DNA of 64,000 bases from Pseudomonas sp. P8_229 (lineage in GTDB: Bacteria; Pseudomonadota; Gammaproteobacteria; Pseudomonadales; Pseudomonadaceae), in NCBI RefSeq assembly GCF_034008635.1, contig NZ_CP125378.1, positions 4,216,501-4,280,500 of the forward strand, in the 5' to 3' direction. This document shows positions 47,423 to 56,967 of the stretch, in pieces. A program made the translations under genes and the position numbers. Positions within the stretch are counted from its first letter, which is position 1, and each line of letters starts with the position of its first letter. The notes below the pieces were generated by a model. It did not search any database. It was not told where the DNA came from and saw only the letters and a program-made list of their open reading frames with translations.

Positions 47423-47785
47423 TTACTTGAGTGCGGCCGCGTAGATGTCTGGCTTGAAGCCAATCAGGGTTCGGTCACCGAGATCGAGCACCGGACGCTT
47501 GATCATCGAGGGTTGAGCGAGCATCAGTTCGATGGCTTTCGACTGGTCGAGATCGGCTTTACGTTCGTCGTCGAGTTTGCGAAAGGTCGTGCCTGCACGG
47601 TTCAACACCGTTTGCCAGCCGTGCTCGTCACACCATTGGGTCAGATGCTCAGGGTCGATACCGGCAGTTTTGTAGTCATGGAAGTCGTAGCTGACAGCGT
47701 GTTCATCGAGCCAAGTGCGCGCCTTCTTCATGGTGTCGCAGGCTTTGATGCCGAAAAGGTGCAACGTTTTACTTGAAACGGTCAA
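47423..47785 (-). CDS. ArsC/Spx-family (YffB-like) thioredoxin-fold protein
   Basis: 120 residues from a TTG at 47785, with AGGGGGC eight bases before; the family N-terminus (TVSSKTLHLFGIKACDTMKK) starts right there, so longer starts are rejected. The motif KACDTMKKARTWLDEH and the C-terminal QPSMIKRPVLDLGDRTLIGF mark the YffB branch of the ArsC family. Only one Cys is at the active site, so arsenate reductase activity is not implied. Same strand as dapD, 32 bases upstream. Confidence 0.9.
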   Translation of the reverse strand: MTVSSKTLHLFGIKACDTMKKARTWLDEHAVSYDFHDYKTAGIDPEHLTQWCDEHGWQTVLNRAGTTFRKLDDERKADLDQSKAIELMLAQPSMIKRPVLDLGDRTLIGFKPDIYAAALK

Positions 47786-47864
47786 GGAATCGCCCCCTTT
47801 ACAGGTGCTGGAAAAAAATGGTGTCGGATTATGCCATGACCCTTCAGCTAATACGCAAAACACC

Positions 47865-47952
47865 TGTAGGAGTGAGCCTGCTCGCGATGGCTTTTTCATG
47901 TTCAAGCTGCAATTGACGGACACGCTGCTATCGCGAACAGGCTCACTCCTGC
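47865..47952. repeat. REP palindrome pair
   Basis: TGTAGGAGTGAGCCTGCTCGCGAT at the left, ATCGCGAACAGGCTCACTCCTGCA at the right. The interior is less well paired. Located between the divergent ArsC-like and antiporter genes. Confidence 0.87.
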
Positions 47953-48055
47953 AAGGGAATGTGCGGGAGGTTGCGACATAGGTGCAAACGCCAGACGCAT
48001 CCTAAGCGGCTAATATGGCAGTTCAACGCTGTCGATTGTCTGAGAATTCCGCTTT

Positions 48056-49687
48056 ATGCAAACCGCTTATACCGTGCTGATCCTGTTGATGCTGGTCAGC
48101 GTCTCGCGGCTGGTCGGACGGGTCATCCCGCTGCCGCTGCCCCTCGTGCAAATCGCCGCCGGTGCGCTGCTGGCCTGGCCGACACTGGGCCTGCACGTCG
48201 CGCTGGACCCTGAATTGTTCCTGTTTCTGTTCCTGCCGCCGCTGCTGTTTTCAGATGGTTGGCGCATGCCCAAGCGTGAGTTCTGGCATCTGCGCGGCCC
48301 GATCCTGACGCTGGCCGTCGGTCTGGTGCTGTTCACCGTGGTTGGCGCCGGGTACTTCATTCACTGGCTGTTGCCGAGCATTCCGCTGGCGGTCGCCTTC
48401 GCACTCGCCGCCGTGCTGTCGCCGACTGACGCCGTGGCGGTTTCAGCCATTTCGCAGAACCGCTTGCCGACGCCGCTGATGCATATCCTGCAAGGCGAGG
48501 CGCTGATGAACGATGCGTCGGGTCTGGTGACGTTCAAGTTCGCCTTGGTGGCCGCGGTGACCGGGGTGTTCTCGCTGGCCAATGCCAGCCTGACGTTCGT
48601 GCTGGTGGCGGTCGGCGGACTGGCGGTCGGCGTGGCGCTGAGCTGGCTGGTCGGACGCTTGCGCGCGTGGATGATCGCCAGGGGCTGGGACGATCCGGCC
48701 ACCCACGTGGTGTTTATGTTGCTGCTGCCGTTCGCCGCCTACGTGTTGGCCGAACGACTGGGGGCTTCGGGCATTCTTTCGGCGGTGGCGGCGGGAATGA
48801 TGCAGAGCTGGCTCGATCTGCTGCCACGGCAGACCAGCACCCGCTTGCTCAATCGCAGCGTCTGGTCGTTGTTGGAGTTCGCCTTCAACGGTCTGATCTT
48901 TCTGCTGCTCGGTCTGCAACTGCCGGACATCATCAAAGCGGTGGTCAGCCACGAACCGACGCTGTGGCCGACGCTGCTGTATCGCGGCCTTGACGTGGTG
49001 GCGATTTTTCTCGCGTTGGTACTGTTGCGGTTTATCTGGGTGCAGAGCATTTGGCGCTTGTCGGTGCTGTTGCGGCGTTTGCGCGGCAAGGGCGACCTGA
49101 CGCAAGTGCCCACGGCCCGATCCTGCTGGCTGCTGACCGTCGGCGGTGTGCGCGGGGCGGTGACGCTGGCCGGTGTGATGTCGGTGCCGATGTTGATGGG
49201 CAGCGAGGCGTTCCCCGAGCGTGACCTGCTGATCTTCATCGCCGCCGGGGTGATTCTGTTGTCGCTGATTTGCGCCTGCATCGCTTTGCCGTTGCTGTTG
49301 CGCGGCATCGAGAAAAGTCCGGACGACAAGCGTCGCCAGGAAGTGCGCGATGCCTGGCGCAAGACCGCCGAGGCGGCGATTCATGCGCTGGAAACCGAAG
49401 AGGTCGGCCCGCAGGATGCTGCGCAGGCCGCGCTCTCGGCAGAACTCAAGGCGCGGATCATGTCCGAGTATCGCCATCAACTCGAAGTTTTCAATGATTC
49501 GGCCGAAGCCCAGGCGTTGGCGTTCCAGATGGATCTGCTGGAGCGCCGCTTGCGTTTGAAGGCGTTGCGAGCGCAACGCCTTGAGTTGTACAGCCTGAGT
49601 CGTCATCACCAGATTGGTGATGACGTGCTGCGCGAAGTGCTGGGCGAGCTGGATTTGAGTGAGGCCAACCTTGGCTCAGTGAAGTGA
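48056..49687 (+). CDS. NhaP-type CPA1 sodium/proton antiporter
   Basis: 543 residues. About twelve membrane helices cover the first 400 residues. CPA1 landmarks are FLPPLLFSDGWRMP, VLSPTDAVAVSAISQ, the ion-binding pair in LMNDASGLVTFKFAL (Asn-Asp), and VGGVRGAVTLAGVMSVPML. A cytoplasmic tail of about 130 residues is a charged coiled coil ending LDLSEANLGSVK. It exchanges Na+ or K+ for H+ across the inner membrane. The same C-terminal coding sequence recurs 1.8 kb downstream, at 51483. Confidence 0.93.
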   Translation: MQTAYTVLILLMLVSVSRLVGRVIPLPLPLVQIAAGALLAWPTLGLHVALDPELFLFLFLPPLLFSDGWRMPKREFWHLRGPILTLAVGLVLFTVVGAGYFIHWLLPSIPLAVAFALAAVLSPTDAVAVSAISQNRLPTPLMHILQGEALMNDASGLVTFKFALVAAVTGVFSLANASLTFVLVAVGGLAVGVALSWLVGRLRAWMIARGWDDPATHVVFMLLLPFAAYVLAERLGASGILSAVAAGMMQSWLDLLPRQTSTRLLNRSVWSLLEFAFNGLIFLLLGLQLPDIIKAVVSHEPTLWPTLLYRGLDVVAIFLALVLLRFIWVQSIWRLSVLLRRLRGKGDLTQVPTARSCWLLTVGGVRGAVTLAGVMSVPMLMGSEAFPERDLLIFIAAGVILLSLICACIALPLLLRGIEKSPDDKRRQEVRDAWRKTAEAAIHALETEEVGPQDAAQAALSAELKARIMSEYRHQLEVFNDSAEAQALAFQMDLLERRLRLKALRAQRLELYSLSRHHQIGDDVLREVLGELDLSEANLGSVK

Positions 49688-49728
49688 TGCCGGAAATATT
49701 GATGATTTCAAGTTGAACCTTCTTCCTG

Positions 49729-50466
49729 TCAGGCTTCGGGATGAGGGTAAGCGGTCGTCATGAATGCCTTGTCTTTCTCGCTGAGGACTGGATTGAGGTA
49801 TATCTGAAAGTCACCCTTGGTCCAGTTCTGGCGAATGGCGTAATGCATGATGGATTTCGGATCGTAAGGAGAATGGTTGACTTCGCTGGCATCAAGAAGG
49901 TTGAAATAAGTCAGGTCTATCCGGCTACGTTCCAGATCACTCGTTGCGTCGAAATGTTGGTAAACAGCTTCCTTGTCCCAGGGAATGGTCATTTCAGGGT
50001 GCAAGTGCTCGTGTTCGGCCCCGAGCATGTGACCGAATTCATGGGTGGCCTGGGCCATGAAAAATTTGATTGAAAGATCCTGATCCGGAGACAGATTCAA
50101 TGTTGCTTCGGTTTGATCGTCAATGGTCAATGCGTCAGTCCCGATCATCGACCAGTAAGCTCCCGGCTCACTGGAAATGCGAATCTCGGCTTCACCCTCT
50201 TCAATGTACTGAACGTTCAGGTTGACGTGAGGTGTCCAATTCGCGAGTGCTGCTTTTGTCGCCTCTTTGAAGGACGAACTGCCGTTCAGAAACCGGATGC
50301 GTAACAGGCGACCGGGTGTCCAGAATTTTGTGTGCCGGGCGACGGCACGTTTCCTTCGACTGCCGGTGGCGGTGTTGCGATTGTCAGGGTTTTCCCTGAT
50401 GGCAGTTTCATAAGAGGTATTAACGTCATTTGGCGTGACGAGTTGGCAGGGGTTCAGATTGTCCAT
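49729..50466 (-). CDS. Astacin-like metzincin protease, paralogue A
   Basis: 245 residues. A full metzincin zinc motif HEFGHMLGAEHE is at 142-153 and a Met-turn SIMHY at 205-209, giving an M12A/matrixin-like metalloprotease. No signal peptide is seen. The N-terminal 45 residues (PCQLVTPNDV, ENPDN, GSRRKRA) are conserved in the neighbouring paralogue and could be a propeptide or export region; the polybasic RRKR could be a processing site. Local base composition is clearly AT-richer than in the surrounding genes, which suggests transfer. The substrate is unknown. Confidence 0.85.
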   Translation of the reverse strand: MDNLNPCQLVTPNDVNTSYETAIRENPDNRNTATGSRRKRAVARHTKFWTPGRLLRIRFLNGSSSFKEATKAALANWTPHVNLNVQYIEEGEAEIRISSEPGAYWSMIGTDALTIDDQTEATLNLSPDQDLSIKFFMAQATHEFGHMLGAEHEHLHPEMTIPWDKEAVYQHFDATSDLERSRIDLTYFNLLDASEVNHSPYDPKSIMHYAIRQNWTKGDFQIYLNPVLSEKDKAFMTTAYPHPEA

Positions 50467-50502
50467 AATCAGAAAGCTCCATATATAAAAATACAGGGTG
50501 TC

Positions 50503-50541
50503 AGGGTTTAGGGTTTAGGGTTTAGGGTTTAGGGTTTAGGG
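50503..50541. repeat. telomere-like heptamer tract (AGGGTTT)5
   Basis: Five complete AGGGTTT heptamers plus AGGG lie between the two protease genes, identical to plant-type telomere repeats. On the minus strand the CCCTAAA units supply the last codons (Pro-Lys-Pro) and the TAA stop of paralogue B. Probably a slippage expansion. Confidence 0.95.
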
Positions 50542-51257
50542 TAAGCCTTGCGCATATTGCGCCGATCAAGTTTGCTGATCTTGGTGTTAAGTCCCGCTTG
50601 CCAATCGCCGACGGTCAACTCGTTGGGAATTACGTAATGCATGATGGACGTCTTGTCGTAAGGTCCGTTCAATGAAGTGTTGGCATCAAACGTGTTGAAA
50701 AGATTGTTGTCGACGTCTTCCTTGGTCCATTGATGGTGCAGGTTGAAGTATTCATAAACTTTTGGCACGTCCCAAGGGATGTTGGCGGCTGGGTGCTGAT
50801 GCTCATGTTGCATTCCCAATGCGTGACCAAACTCGTGGAGCACTGTCGGATCGAACTCCGCATGATCCGGAGCGATCCCCAGCCTCAAGGTGGGCAGGTC
50901 CGATGGCACCAAAAGTGCGTCAGTTCCAAGGTATGAATTGGATACGTCGCCCGTTGTGGAAATGCGTATTTCCCCGGCGACGCCATCAACGAACTTGAAT
51001 GTCAGATTGGTGGCAGGCTCCCATTGTCGGATCAACCTTTCGATACGCTGCTTGAGATTGACAGGCAAGTTTTCCATAAAGCTGATAGTCAATACTCGGC
51101 CATGACCCCAGAATTTTTGCCAATTACCAATGGCGCGTTTGCTGCGGGCACCCTGTAAGGAGGGACGTTCGTTGTGAGGGTTCTCGTTGACAGCGACCTG
51201 ATAAGAAGCTAGTTGATTGTCGGGGTGAATAAGTTTGCATGGGGTGGCGATGTTCAT
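50529..51257 (-). CDS. Astacin-like metzincin protease, paralogue B
   Basis: 242 residues from ATG 51257; a TTG four codons earlier is possible. Zinc motif HEFGHALGMQHE at 141-152 and Met-turn SIMHY at 204-208. It shares with paralogue A the N-terminal PCKLIHPDN, ENPHN, RSKRA, KFWGHGRVLTISF and the PWD-x-VY segment after the zinc site. No signal peptide. The C-terminus ends KAYPKP inside the heptamer tract, where paralogue A has TAYPHPEA, so the last residues were overwritten by the repeat. AT-rich like its partner. Confidence 0.85.
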   Translation of the reverse strand: MNIATPCKLIHPDNQLASYQVAVNENPHNERPSLQGARSKRAIGNWQKFWGHGRVLTISFMENLPVNLKQRIERLIRQWEPATNLTFKFVDGVAGEIRISTTGDVSNSYLGTDALLVPSDLPTLRLGIAPDHAEFDPTVLHEFGHALGMQHEHQHPAANIPWDVPKVYEYFNLHHQWTKEDVDNNLFNTFDANTSLNGPYDKTSIMHYVIPNELTVGDWQAGLNTKISKLDRRNMRKAYPKP

Positions 51258-51482
51258 CGGGAGTACCAATATGTATAAAGGCTTGTTGTGAGGGTTTGAT
51301 GTTTGATTGGTTTTTTAAGGCTAATGTGTTTTGAAGTTGTTGTTAAGTTTGATTCTGATGAATGATGTTGCTTGATGTTGGTAGGGCGTACTTGTGCAAT
51401 GGAGTGAGGCACGCAGAGCAGAGTAACTGGAAAATTGGGAAAACCCGGTGACAATTTTTGGCGCGGGTATTGCCAGGAAGGA

Positions 51483-51578
51483 ATGAGCCGCCACCACCAC
51501 CAGATTGGAGATGACGTGCTCACAGAGGTATTGGTTGAGCTGGATTTGAGTGAGGCCCACCTGGGTGCGATCAAATAA
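51483..51578 (+). pseudogene. duplicate of the antiporter C-terminal coding sequence
   Basis: The reading frame from ATG 51483 encodes 31 residues ending in ELDLSEAHLGAIK and TAA. It matches the antiporter end (LSRHHQIGDDVL, ELDLSEANLGSVK) at about 24 of 31 positions, with one extra His codon and many third-base changes. The divergence means it is not a recent copy of the neighbour. GGAAGGA precedes the ATG, so a small peptide could be made. The other bases of 51258-51786 show no gene. Confidence 0.85.
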
Positions 51579-51786
51579 CCGTGACCCGGCTTATTCGCTC
51601 TCCACTACCGGGTGCGGATAGGCCATGCTTTAGACTTTCGTGTTGTTCGTTGGCTTTTGTATGTAGCGGTAAGTTGCGATGGGAAGAGCAGGCGGATAGG
51701 CCAGGTGCGGGAAGTTTTAAAGTGTAGAAGTGTATTTCGTTGTTTCATTGTTCTCGCGCGATATTGCATCGCGCGAGAACTGGCGA

Positions 51787-52989
51787 TTAAGACAAGTGGC
51801 GCGTAATGAAGTTTTTAATCCGTTCAGCCGCTTCCACACATTCAGCCAATGGCGCAACCAGTGCCATCCGCACACGACCGGCCCCCGGGTTCACACCGTC
51901 CACTTCTCGGGACAGATACGAGCCAGGCACCACGGTCACGTGCTCTTCGGCAAACAGATCCCGGCAGAACGCCGCATCATCACCTTGCACATTCGGCCAC
52001 AGATAGAAGCTGCCATCCGGGCGCTGCACGTCCATCACCGGGCTGAGGATTTCCAGCACCGCGTCGAACTTCTCGCGGTACAGCGCACGGTTGGCGCGCA
52101 CGTGGACTTCGTCATTCCACGCCGCAACGCTGGCCAGTTGGGTTTGTACCGGCATCGCGCAGCCGTGGTAGGTGCGGTACAGCAGGAAACCCTTGAGGAT
52201 ATCGGCATCTCCGGCGACGAAACCGGAACGCAGGCCAGGCAGGTTGGAGCGCTTGGACAGGCTGTGGAACACCACGCAGCGCTTGAAGTCCTTGCGGCCC
52301 AGTTCGACGCAGGCACTGAGCAGGCCTGGCGGCGGAGTCTGTTCGTCGAAGTACAGCTCGCTGTAGCACTCATCGGCGGCGATCACGAAGTCGTGTTCGT
52401 CAGCCAGAGCGATCAGTTTTTTCAGCACATCTACCGGGATCAGCGCGCCAGTCGGGTTGCCCGGCGAGCACAGGAACAGGATCTGGCAGCGCTTCCAGAT
52501 GTCTGGTGATACCGCGTCGAAATCCGGGTTGAAGCCGTTTTCGTCCAGGCAAGGCAGGTAGTGCGGCTTGGCGCCAGCGAGGAACGCTGCGCCTTCGTAG
52601 ATCTGATAGAACGGGTTGGGGCTGACCACCAGGGCGTCGTCGCCACGGTTGACCACGGTCTGGGTGAAGGCGAACAGCGCTTCGCGAGTGCCGTTGACCG
52701 GCAGCACGTTGCGCGCCGGGTCAATCCAGCCGCTCGGCACGCCGAAACGACGCTCGCACCAGCCAGCGATCGCTTCGCGCAGGGCCGGGATGCCGAGGGT
52801 GGTTGGGTATACCGCCATCTGATCCAGATTGTTCGCCAGCGCTTCGGCGACAAAGCTTGGCGAGCGATGTTTCGGCTCACCGATCGACAGGGCGATCGGG
52901 CGTTTGTCCGGGTTCGGGGTCACGGTGCCGAGCAGGGCGCGGAGCTTTTCGAACGGGTAGGGCTGGAGCTGGTTCAGAGCGTTGTTCAT
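51787..52989 (-). CDS. dapC: Succinyldiaminopimelate aminotransferase
   Basis: 400 residues from ATG 52989, with GAGG before it; longer frames run into a REP. Class I PLP aminotransferase that makes N-succinyl-LL-diaminopimelate, the step between DapD and DapE. Landmarks: ALSIGEPKHRSPSFV, CSPGNPTGALIP, ADECYSELYFDE and the PLP Lys in FHSLSKRSNLPGLRSGF. Position next to glnD agrees with PAO1 dapC. Confidence 0.93.
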   Translation of the reverse strand: MNNALNQLQPYPFEKLRALLGTVTPNPDKRPIALSIGEPKHRSPSFVAEALANNLDQMAVYPTTLGIPALREAIAGWCERRFGVPSGWIDPARNVLPVNGTREALFAFTQTVVNRGDDALVVSPNPFYQIYEGAAFLAGAKPHYLPCLDENGFNPDFDAVSPDIWKRCQILFLCSPGNPTGALIPVDVLKKLIALADEHDFVIAADECYSELYFDEQTPPPGLLSACVELGRKDFKRCVVFHSLSKRSNLPGLRSGFVAGDADILKGFLLYRTYHGCAMPVQTQLASVAAWNDEVHVRANRALYREKFDAVLEILSPVMDVQRPDGSFYLWPNVQGDDAAFCRDLFAEEHVTVVPGSYLSREVDGVNPGAGRVRMALVAPLAECVEAAERIKNFITRHLS

Positions 52990-53018
52990 GGATGCCTCGT
53001 TCAATGTGGAGAGAACTC

Positions 53019-53150
53019 CGTGGCGAGGGGATTTATCCCCGATCGGCTGCGCAGCAGTCGCAAAACCATCGCGTGCGGTGTAGCGAATACACCGCGATTG
53101 CAGGTTTTTGGGGCCGCTTCGCAACCCATCGGGGATCAATCCCCTCACCA
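53019..53150. repeat. palindromic repeat (GGGGATTTATCCCC family), expanded
   Basis: CGTGGCGAGGGGATTTATCCCCGATCGG at the left pairs with CCCATCGGGGATCAATCCCCTCACCA at the right. The middle holds GGTGTAGCGAATACACC, a further hairpin. It is related to the copy at 22795 but has about 35 extra central bases. It lies between dapC and glnD. Confidence 0.86.
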
Positions 53151-53199
53151 CTAAAGCCCCGGACAGCTATATCTGCCTCCACAGGGATAGTTTGTTAAT

Positions 53200-55902
53200 T
53201 CAGATACTGATACGCGAAAGCTTGATATCCGGTTCCTGATTGACGCTCAGTTGTTCGACGATTGCATCCTGCAAGCGGCTGCACAGCAGCGGGTCGGAGA
53301 GCGGCTGGTTGTGGGCGTCGGTGATGAAGAACACGTCTTCCACCCGTTCGCCCAGGGTCGCAATCTTGGCGTTCTGCAGCGATAGGTCGAATTCGAGGAA
53401 GATCCCGCCGATCCGCGCCAGCAGGCCCGGGCGATCCGGTGCCGTCAGTTCCAGCACCGTCACCGGGCGCTGGGCGTCGTTGTGGATCGTCACCTGCGGC
53501 GCAAAGGCGAAGTGCTTGAGCTGGCGCGGCACCCGGCGCTGGATGATCGTCGGGTAATCGTCCGGGTTGCGCAGGGCTTCGGTCAGGCCGTCGCGGATCT
53601 GCTTGATCCGTGCCGGGTTGTCACCGATGGATTCACCGTCGTTGTCGAGCACGATGTAGGTGTCGAGGGTGAACTGGCTGCTCGAGGTGATGACCCGGGC
53701 GTCGTGAATGTTCAGGTTGAGCTGGTCCATCGCGGCCACGGTCACGGCGAAGAAGTCGTGCTGATCCGGGGCATAAATGAAGATCTGCGTGCCGCCCTCG
53801 AACTCGCGCTGGGTGGTTTCCTTGATCAGCACCAGTGGGCCGCCATCGGCCGGCTGCTGCAGGATCGCGTCACTGTGCCAGGCCACGTCGCCTGCGGTGT
53901 GGCGCAGGAAATAGTCATCGCCCAACTGTGCCCACAACTGCTCGACGTCGTCCGGGTCGGTGCCGCCGCGCACCAGAATATCCAGCGCCGCGCTCTGGGT
54001 CTGGCGAATCTGCTCTTCGCGATCCACCGGGTTTTCCAGACCTCGGCGCAGGGCGCGCTTGGTCTCGGTGTAGAGCTGGCGCAACAGGCTGGCGCGCCAC
54101 GAGTTCCACAGGGTCGGGTTGGTCGCGTTGATGTCGGCCACGGTCAGCACGTACAGGTAGTCCAGACGGGTTTCGTCGCCGACGGTCTGGGCGAAATCGT
54201 GGATCACCTGCGGATCGGACAGATCCTTGCGCTGCGCAGTGGTCGACATCACCAGATGGTTTTGCACCAGCCAGACGATCAGGCGGCTGTCCCACAGCGG
54301 CAACTGATGGCGCTGGCAGAACGCTTCGGCATCGACCGCGCCGATGTCCGAGTGATCGCCATGCCGGCCCTTGCCGATGTCGTGGTACAGACCCGCCATG
54401 TAGATGAGCTCGGGCTTGGGCAGTTTGGCCATGAGCTTGGCAGCCAACGGAAATTTTTCCGATACCTGGGTGTACTGCAACTTACGCAGGTGCTTGATCA
54501 GGTTCAGTGTGTGCGCATCGACTGTATAGATGTGGAACAGGTCGTGCTGCATCTGCCCGACGATGAAACCGAACTCCGGCAGGTAACGCCCGAGGATGCC
54601 GTAGCGGTTCATCCGCCGCAGGTTGCGGTGGACGCCGATCTTGCACTTGAACAGCTCGATGAACAGGCTGGTGTTGCGGATGTCGTTGCGGAAGTTGTCG
54701 TCGATCAGGTGACGGTTTTCCCGCAGTAGACGAATGGTGTCGGCGCGCACGCCTTTGATTTCCGGCTGCTGGGCCATCAGCACGAAGATTTCGAGCATGG
54801 CGAACGGCGTGCGGCGGAATACGTTGTCGTTGCGTGCTTCGATATAACCGTCATGCAGTTGGAAGCGCGAGTTGATCGGCTGCGGCGGCGCTTCGTCTTC
54901 CGGGGCGAGGATGACTTCCTCGAAATGCTGAATGATCAGGTCGCTGAGCTGGGCGATGCTCATCACCACGCGGAAATACTGTTGCATGAAGTTTTCGACC
55001 GCCTGTTTGGCGTCGTCACCTTCAAACCCCAGCAGGCCGGCAATGGTCCGTTGATGATCGAACAGCAAGCGATCTTCGGAGCGGCCGGCGAGCATATGCA
55101 GGGCGTAGCGCACTTTCCACAGAAACTCCTGGGAAGAGGCCAGCAGTGCGTTTTCGCTCTCGACCAGAAAGCCCTCGCCGGCCAGGGCGCGCAGGTTCAG
55201 GGTGCCGTATTGACGACGGGCTACCCACAAAATCGTCTGGATATCCCGCAGGCCGCCGGGCGAGCCTTTGACGTTGGGTTCCAGGTTGTATTCGGTGTCG
55301 TTGTACTTGTGGTGACGGGCCTTCTGCTCGGCGCGTTTGGCCAGGAAGAACTCCTTGGCCGGCCACATGTGTGCTGTGCTGGTGACATCGAGCATGCGCT
55401 GGCGCAGGCGCTCGGGGCCGCAGATGGTGCGGCTTTCCATCAGGTTGGTGACCACCGTCAGGTCGGCCCGCGCTTCCTCGGCGCATTCGTCGACCGAGCG
55501 CACGCTCTGGCCGACTTCCAGGCCGATGTCCCACAGCAGCGTCAGGAAACGCTCGATGGAATCGCGGAAAACTTCGTGATCGGCGCTGTCCAGCAGGATC
55601 AGCAAGTCGATGTCGGAATAAGGATGCAACTCACCGCGGCCGTAGCCACCGACCGCGACCAGCGCAATGTCGGCGTCTTCGCTCCAGTTGAACTGTTCCC
55701 AGGCCTTTTGCAGGATGTTGTCGACGAACCAGGCACGGTCTTCGATCAGGCGACGGATGTCGCGGCCATTGCGAAAACGCGTGTCGAGGACCTCGCGAGC
55801 CTGGCGGATCGCTTTCTTGAACGCCGCGATGGGACTCGCTTTCAGGGCCAGTTCAGCCTGGAACTGGCCGCGGTCGAAGAGTTCGGGATCCACCTGCGGC
55901 AT
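53200..55902 (-). CDS. glnD: GlnD, PII uridylyltransferase/uridylyl-removing enzyme
   Basis: 900 residues. Nitrogen sensor that uridylylates PII under glutamine limitation and removes UMP when glutamine is high. The nucleotidyltransferase site is [20 protein letters not shown] (about 85-105). The HD hydrolase site is [20 protein letters not shown] (about 505-525). Two C-terminal ACT domains bind glutamine (about 710-790 and 820-895, the latter with [20 protein letters not shown]). All catalytic acids are present. Standard length and order before map. Confidence 0.97.
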   Translation of the reverse strand: MPQVDPELFDRGQFQAELALKASPIAAFKKAIRQAREVLDTRFRNGRDIRRLIEDRAWFVDNILQKAWEQFNWSEDADIALVAVGGYGRGELHPYSDIDLLILLDSADHEVFRDSIERFLTLLWDIGLEVGQSVRSVDECAEEARADLTVVTNLMESRTICGPERLRQRMLDVTSTAHMWPAKEFFLAKRAEQKARHHKYNDTEYNLEPNVKGSPGGLRDIQTILWVARRQYGTLNLRALAGEGFLVESENALLASSQEFLWKVRYALHMLAGRSEDRLLFDHQRTIAGLLGFEGDDAKQAVENFMQQYFRVVMSIAQLSDLIIQHFEEVILAPEDEAPPQPINSRFQLHDGYIEARNDNVFRRTPFAMLEIFVLMAQQPEIKGVRADTIRLLRENRHLIDDNFRNDIRNTSLFIELFKCKIGVHRNLRRMNRYGILGRYLPEFGFIVGQMQHDLFHIYTVDAHTLNLIKHLRKLQYTQVSEKFPLAAKLMAKLPKPELIYMAGLYHDIGKGRHGDHSDIGAVDAEAFCQRHQLPLWDSRLIVWLVQNHLVMSTTAQRKDLSDPQVIHDFAQTVGDETRLDYLYVLTVADINATNPTLWNSWRASLLRQLYTETKRALRRGLENPVDREEQIRQTQSAALDILVRGGTDPDDVEQLWAQLGDDYFLRHTAGDVAWHSDAILQQPADGGPLVLIKETTQREFEGGTQIFIYAPDQHDFFAVTVAAMDQLNLNIHDARVITSSSQFTLDTYIVLDNDGESIGDNPARIKQIRDGLTEALRNPDDYPTIIQRRVPRQLKHFAFAPQVTIHNDAQRPVTVLELTAPDRPGLLARIGGIFLEFDLSLQNAKIATLGERVEDVFFITDAHNQPLSDPLLCSRLQDAIVEQLSVNQEPDIKLSRISI

Positions 55903-55943
55903 CGATTGGCTTTCCTTTTATAAGGCTGGGAGCGTTCTTGGGA

Positions 55944-56726
55944 TCAGGCCGAGATGCGCGCGATGGTGTCGTCGGCGCGCAGGGTGAAGATCTCGTAGCC
56001 GGTATCGGTCACCAGCAGGGTGTGTTCCCACTGTGCCGAGAGCTTGCGGTCCTTGGTGATGGCGGTCCAGCCGTCGCCCAGCACCTTGGTGTCGGCTTTG
56101 CCCTGGTTGATCATCGGCTCGATGGTGAAGGTCATGCCGGCCTTCAGTTCCATGCCGGTGCCGGCGCGGCCGTAGTGCAGGATCTGCGGTTCTTCGTGGA
56201 AGACCTTGCCGATGCCGTGGCCGCAGAACTCGCGAACCACCGAGAAGCCGTTCTTTTCGGCGTGCTTCTGGATCACTTCGCCAATGTCGCCGAGGCGGCA
56301 GCCGGGTTTGACGATTTCGATCGCCTTGTACATGCATTCCTGAGTGACCTGCGACAGGCGCTCGGCCCAGACCGGTACTTCGCCGACGTGGAACATGCGG
56401 CTGGTGTCACCGTGGTAGCCGTCCTTGATCACGGTGACGTCGATGTTCAGGGTGTCGCCGTTTTTCAGCGGCTTGTCGTTCGGGATGCCGTGGCACACCA
56501 CATGGTTGATCGAAGTGCAGATCGACTTCGGGTAGCCCTTGTAGTTGAGCGGGGCAGGGATGGCCTGCTGCACGTCGACGATGTAGTCATGGCAGATCTG
56601 GTTCAGTTGATCGGTGGTCACGCCCGGTTTGACGTGTTCGGCAATCATTTCCAGCACATCGGCGGCCAGTTTGCCGGCGACACGCATGCCAGCGATGTCC
56701 TCGGGGGTTTTGAGGTTGACGGTCAT
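55944..56726 (-). CDS. map: Methionine aminopeptidase, type I
   Basis: 260 residues from ATG 56726 (MTVNLKTPED); a farther ATG at 56777 is rejected because the family start fits here. It removes N-terminal Met. The five metal ligands are seen in DVTVIKDGYHGDTSRM (two Asp), CGHGIGKVFHEEP (His), FTIEPM (Glu) and AQWEHTLLV (Glu). Substrate His is in NHVVCHGIPN. Divergent from rpsB as in other Gammaproteobacteria. Confidence 0.97.
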   Translation of the reverse strand: MTVNLKTPEDIAGMRVAGKLAADVLEMIAEHVKPGVTTDQLNQICHDYIVDVQQAIPAPLNYKGYPKSICTSINHVVCHGIPNDKPLKNGDTLNIDVTVIKDGYHGDTSRMFHVGEVPVWAERLSQVTQECMYKAIEIVKPGCRLGDIGEVIQKHAEKNGFSVVREFCGHGIGKVFHEEPQILHYGRAGTGMELKAGMTFTIEPMINQGKADTKVLGDGWTAITKDRKLSAQWEHTLLVTDTGYEIFTLRADDTIARISA

Positions 56727-56953
56727 ACAGGCTCTCTCTGCGCTCGGCGGCGCTTGCTGATACGGATTGGGTGGCAAGTGTTCTTTTTGCGACCCTGAAA
56801 AACCCGATTCTAACAGACGAAAGGAGCAAATCCGCGCCTGCGTTCATCGTCTCTCTCTATACAATGGCGTGCCTGAAGGCGATTCCAGGGGGGCTGCGCC
56901 CATGTCCTTGGTGCGATTGCAGATTCCGGGTTCCGTTTCTGCGCACCCTGTGG

Positions 56954-56961
56954 TATAAAAT
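56954..56961 (+). promoter_or_regulatory. probable rpsB promoter -10 box
   Basis: TATAAAAT is a strong -10 match; a -35 is not obvious. It gives a leader of about 130 bases. The rest of 56727-57099 holds no gene. Confidence 0.6.
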
Positions 56962-56967
56962 GCGCCG

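Noticed and set aside
47423..47785. Arsenate reductase
   Set aside because: It matches the YffB branch, has a single active-site Cys, and no ars genes are nearby.
50503..50541. Eukaryotic contamination suggested by the TTTAGGG repeat
   Set aside because: The tract is flanked on both sides by bacterial genes and joins seamlessly to the coding end of paralogue B.
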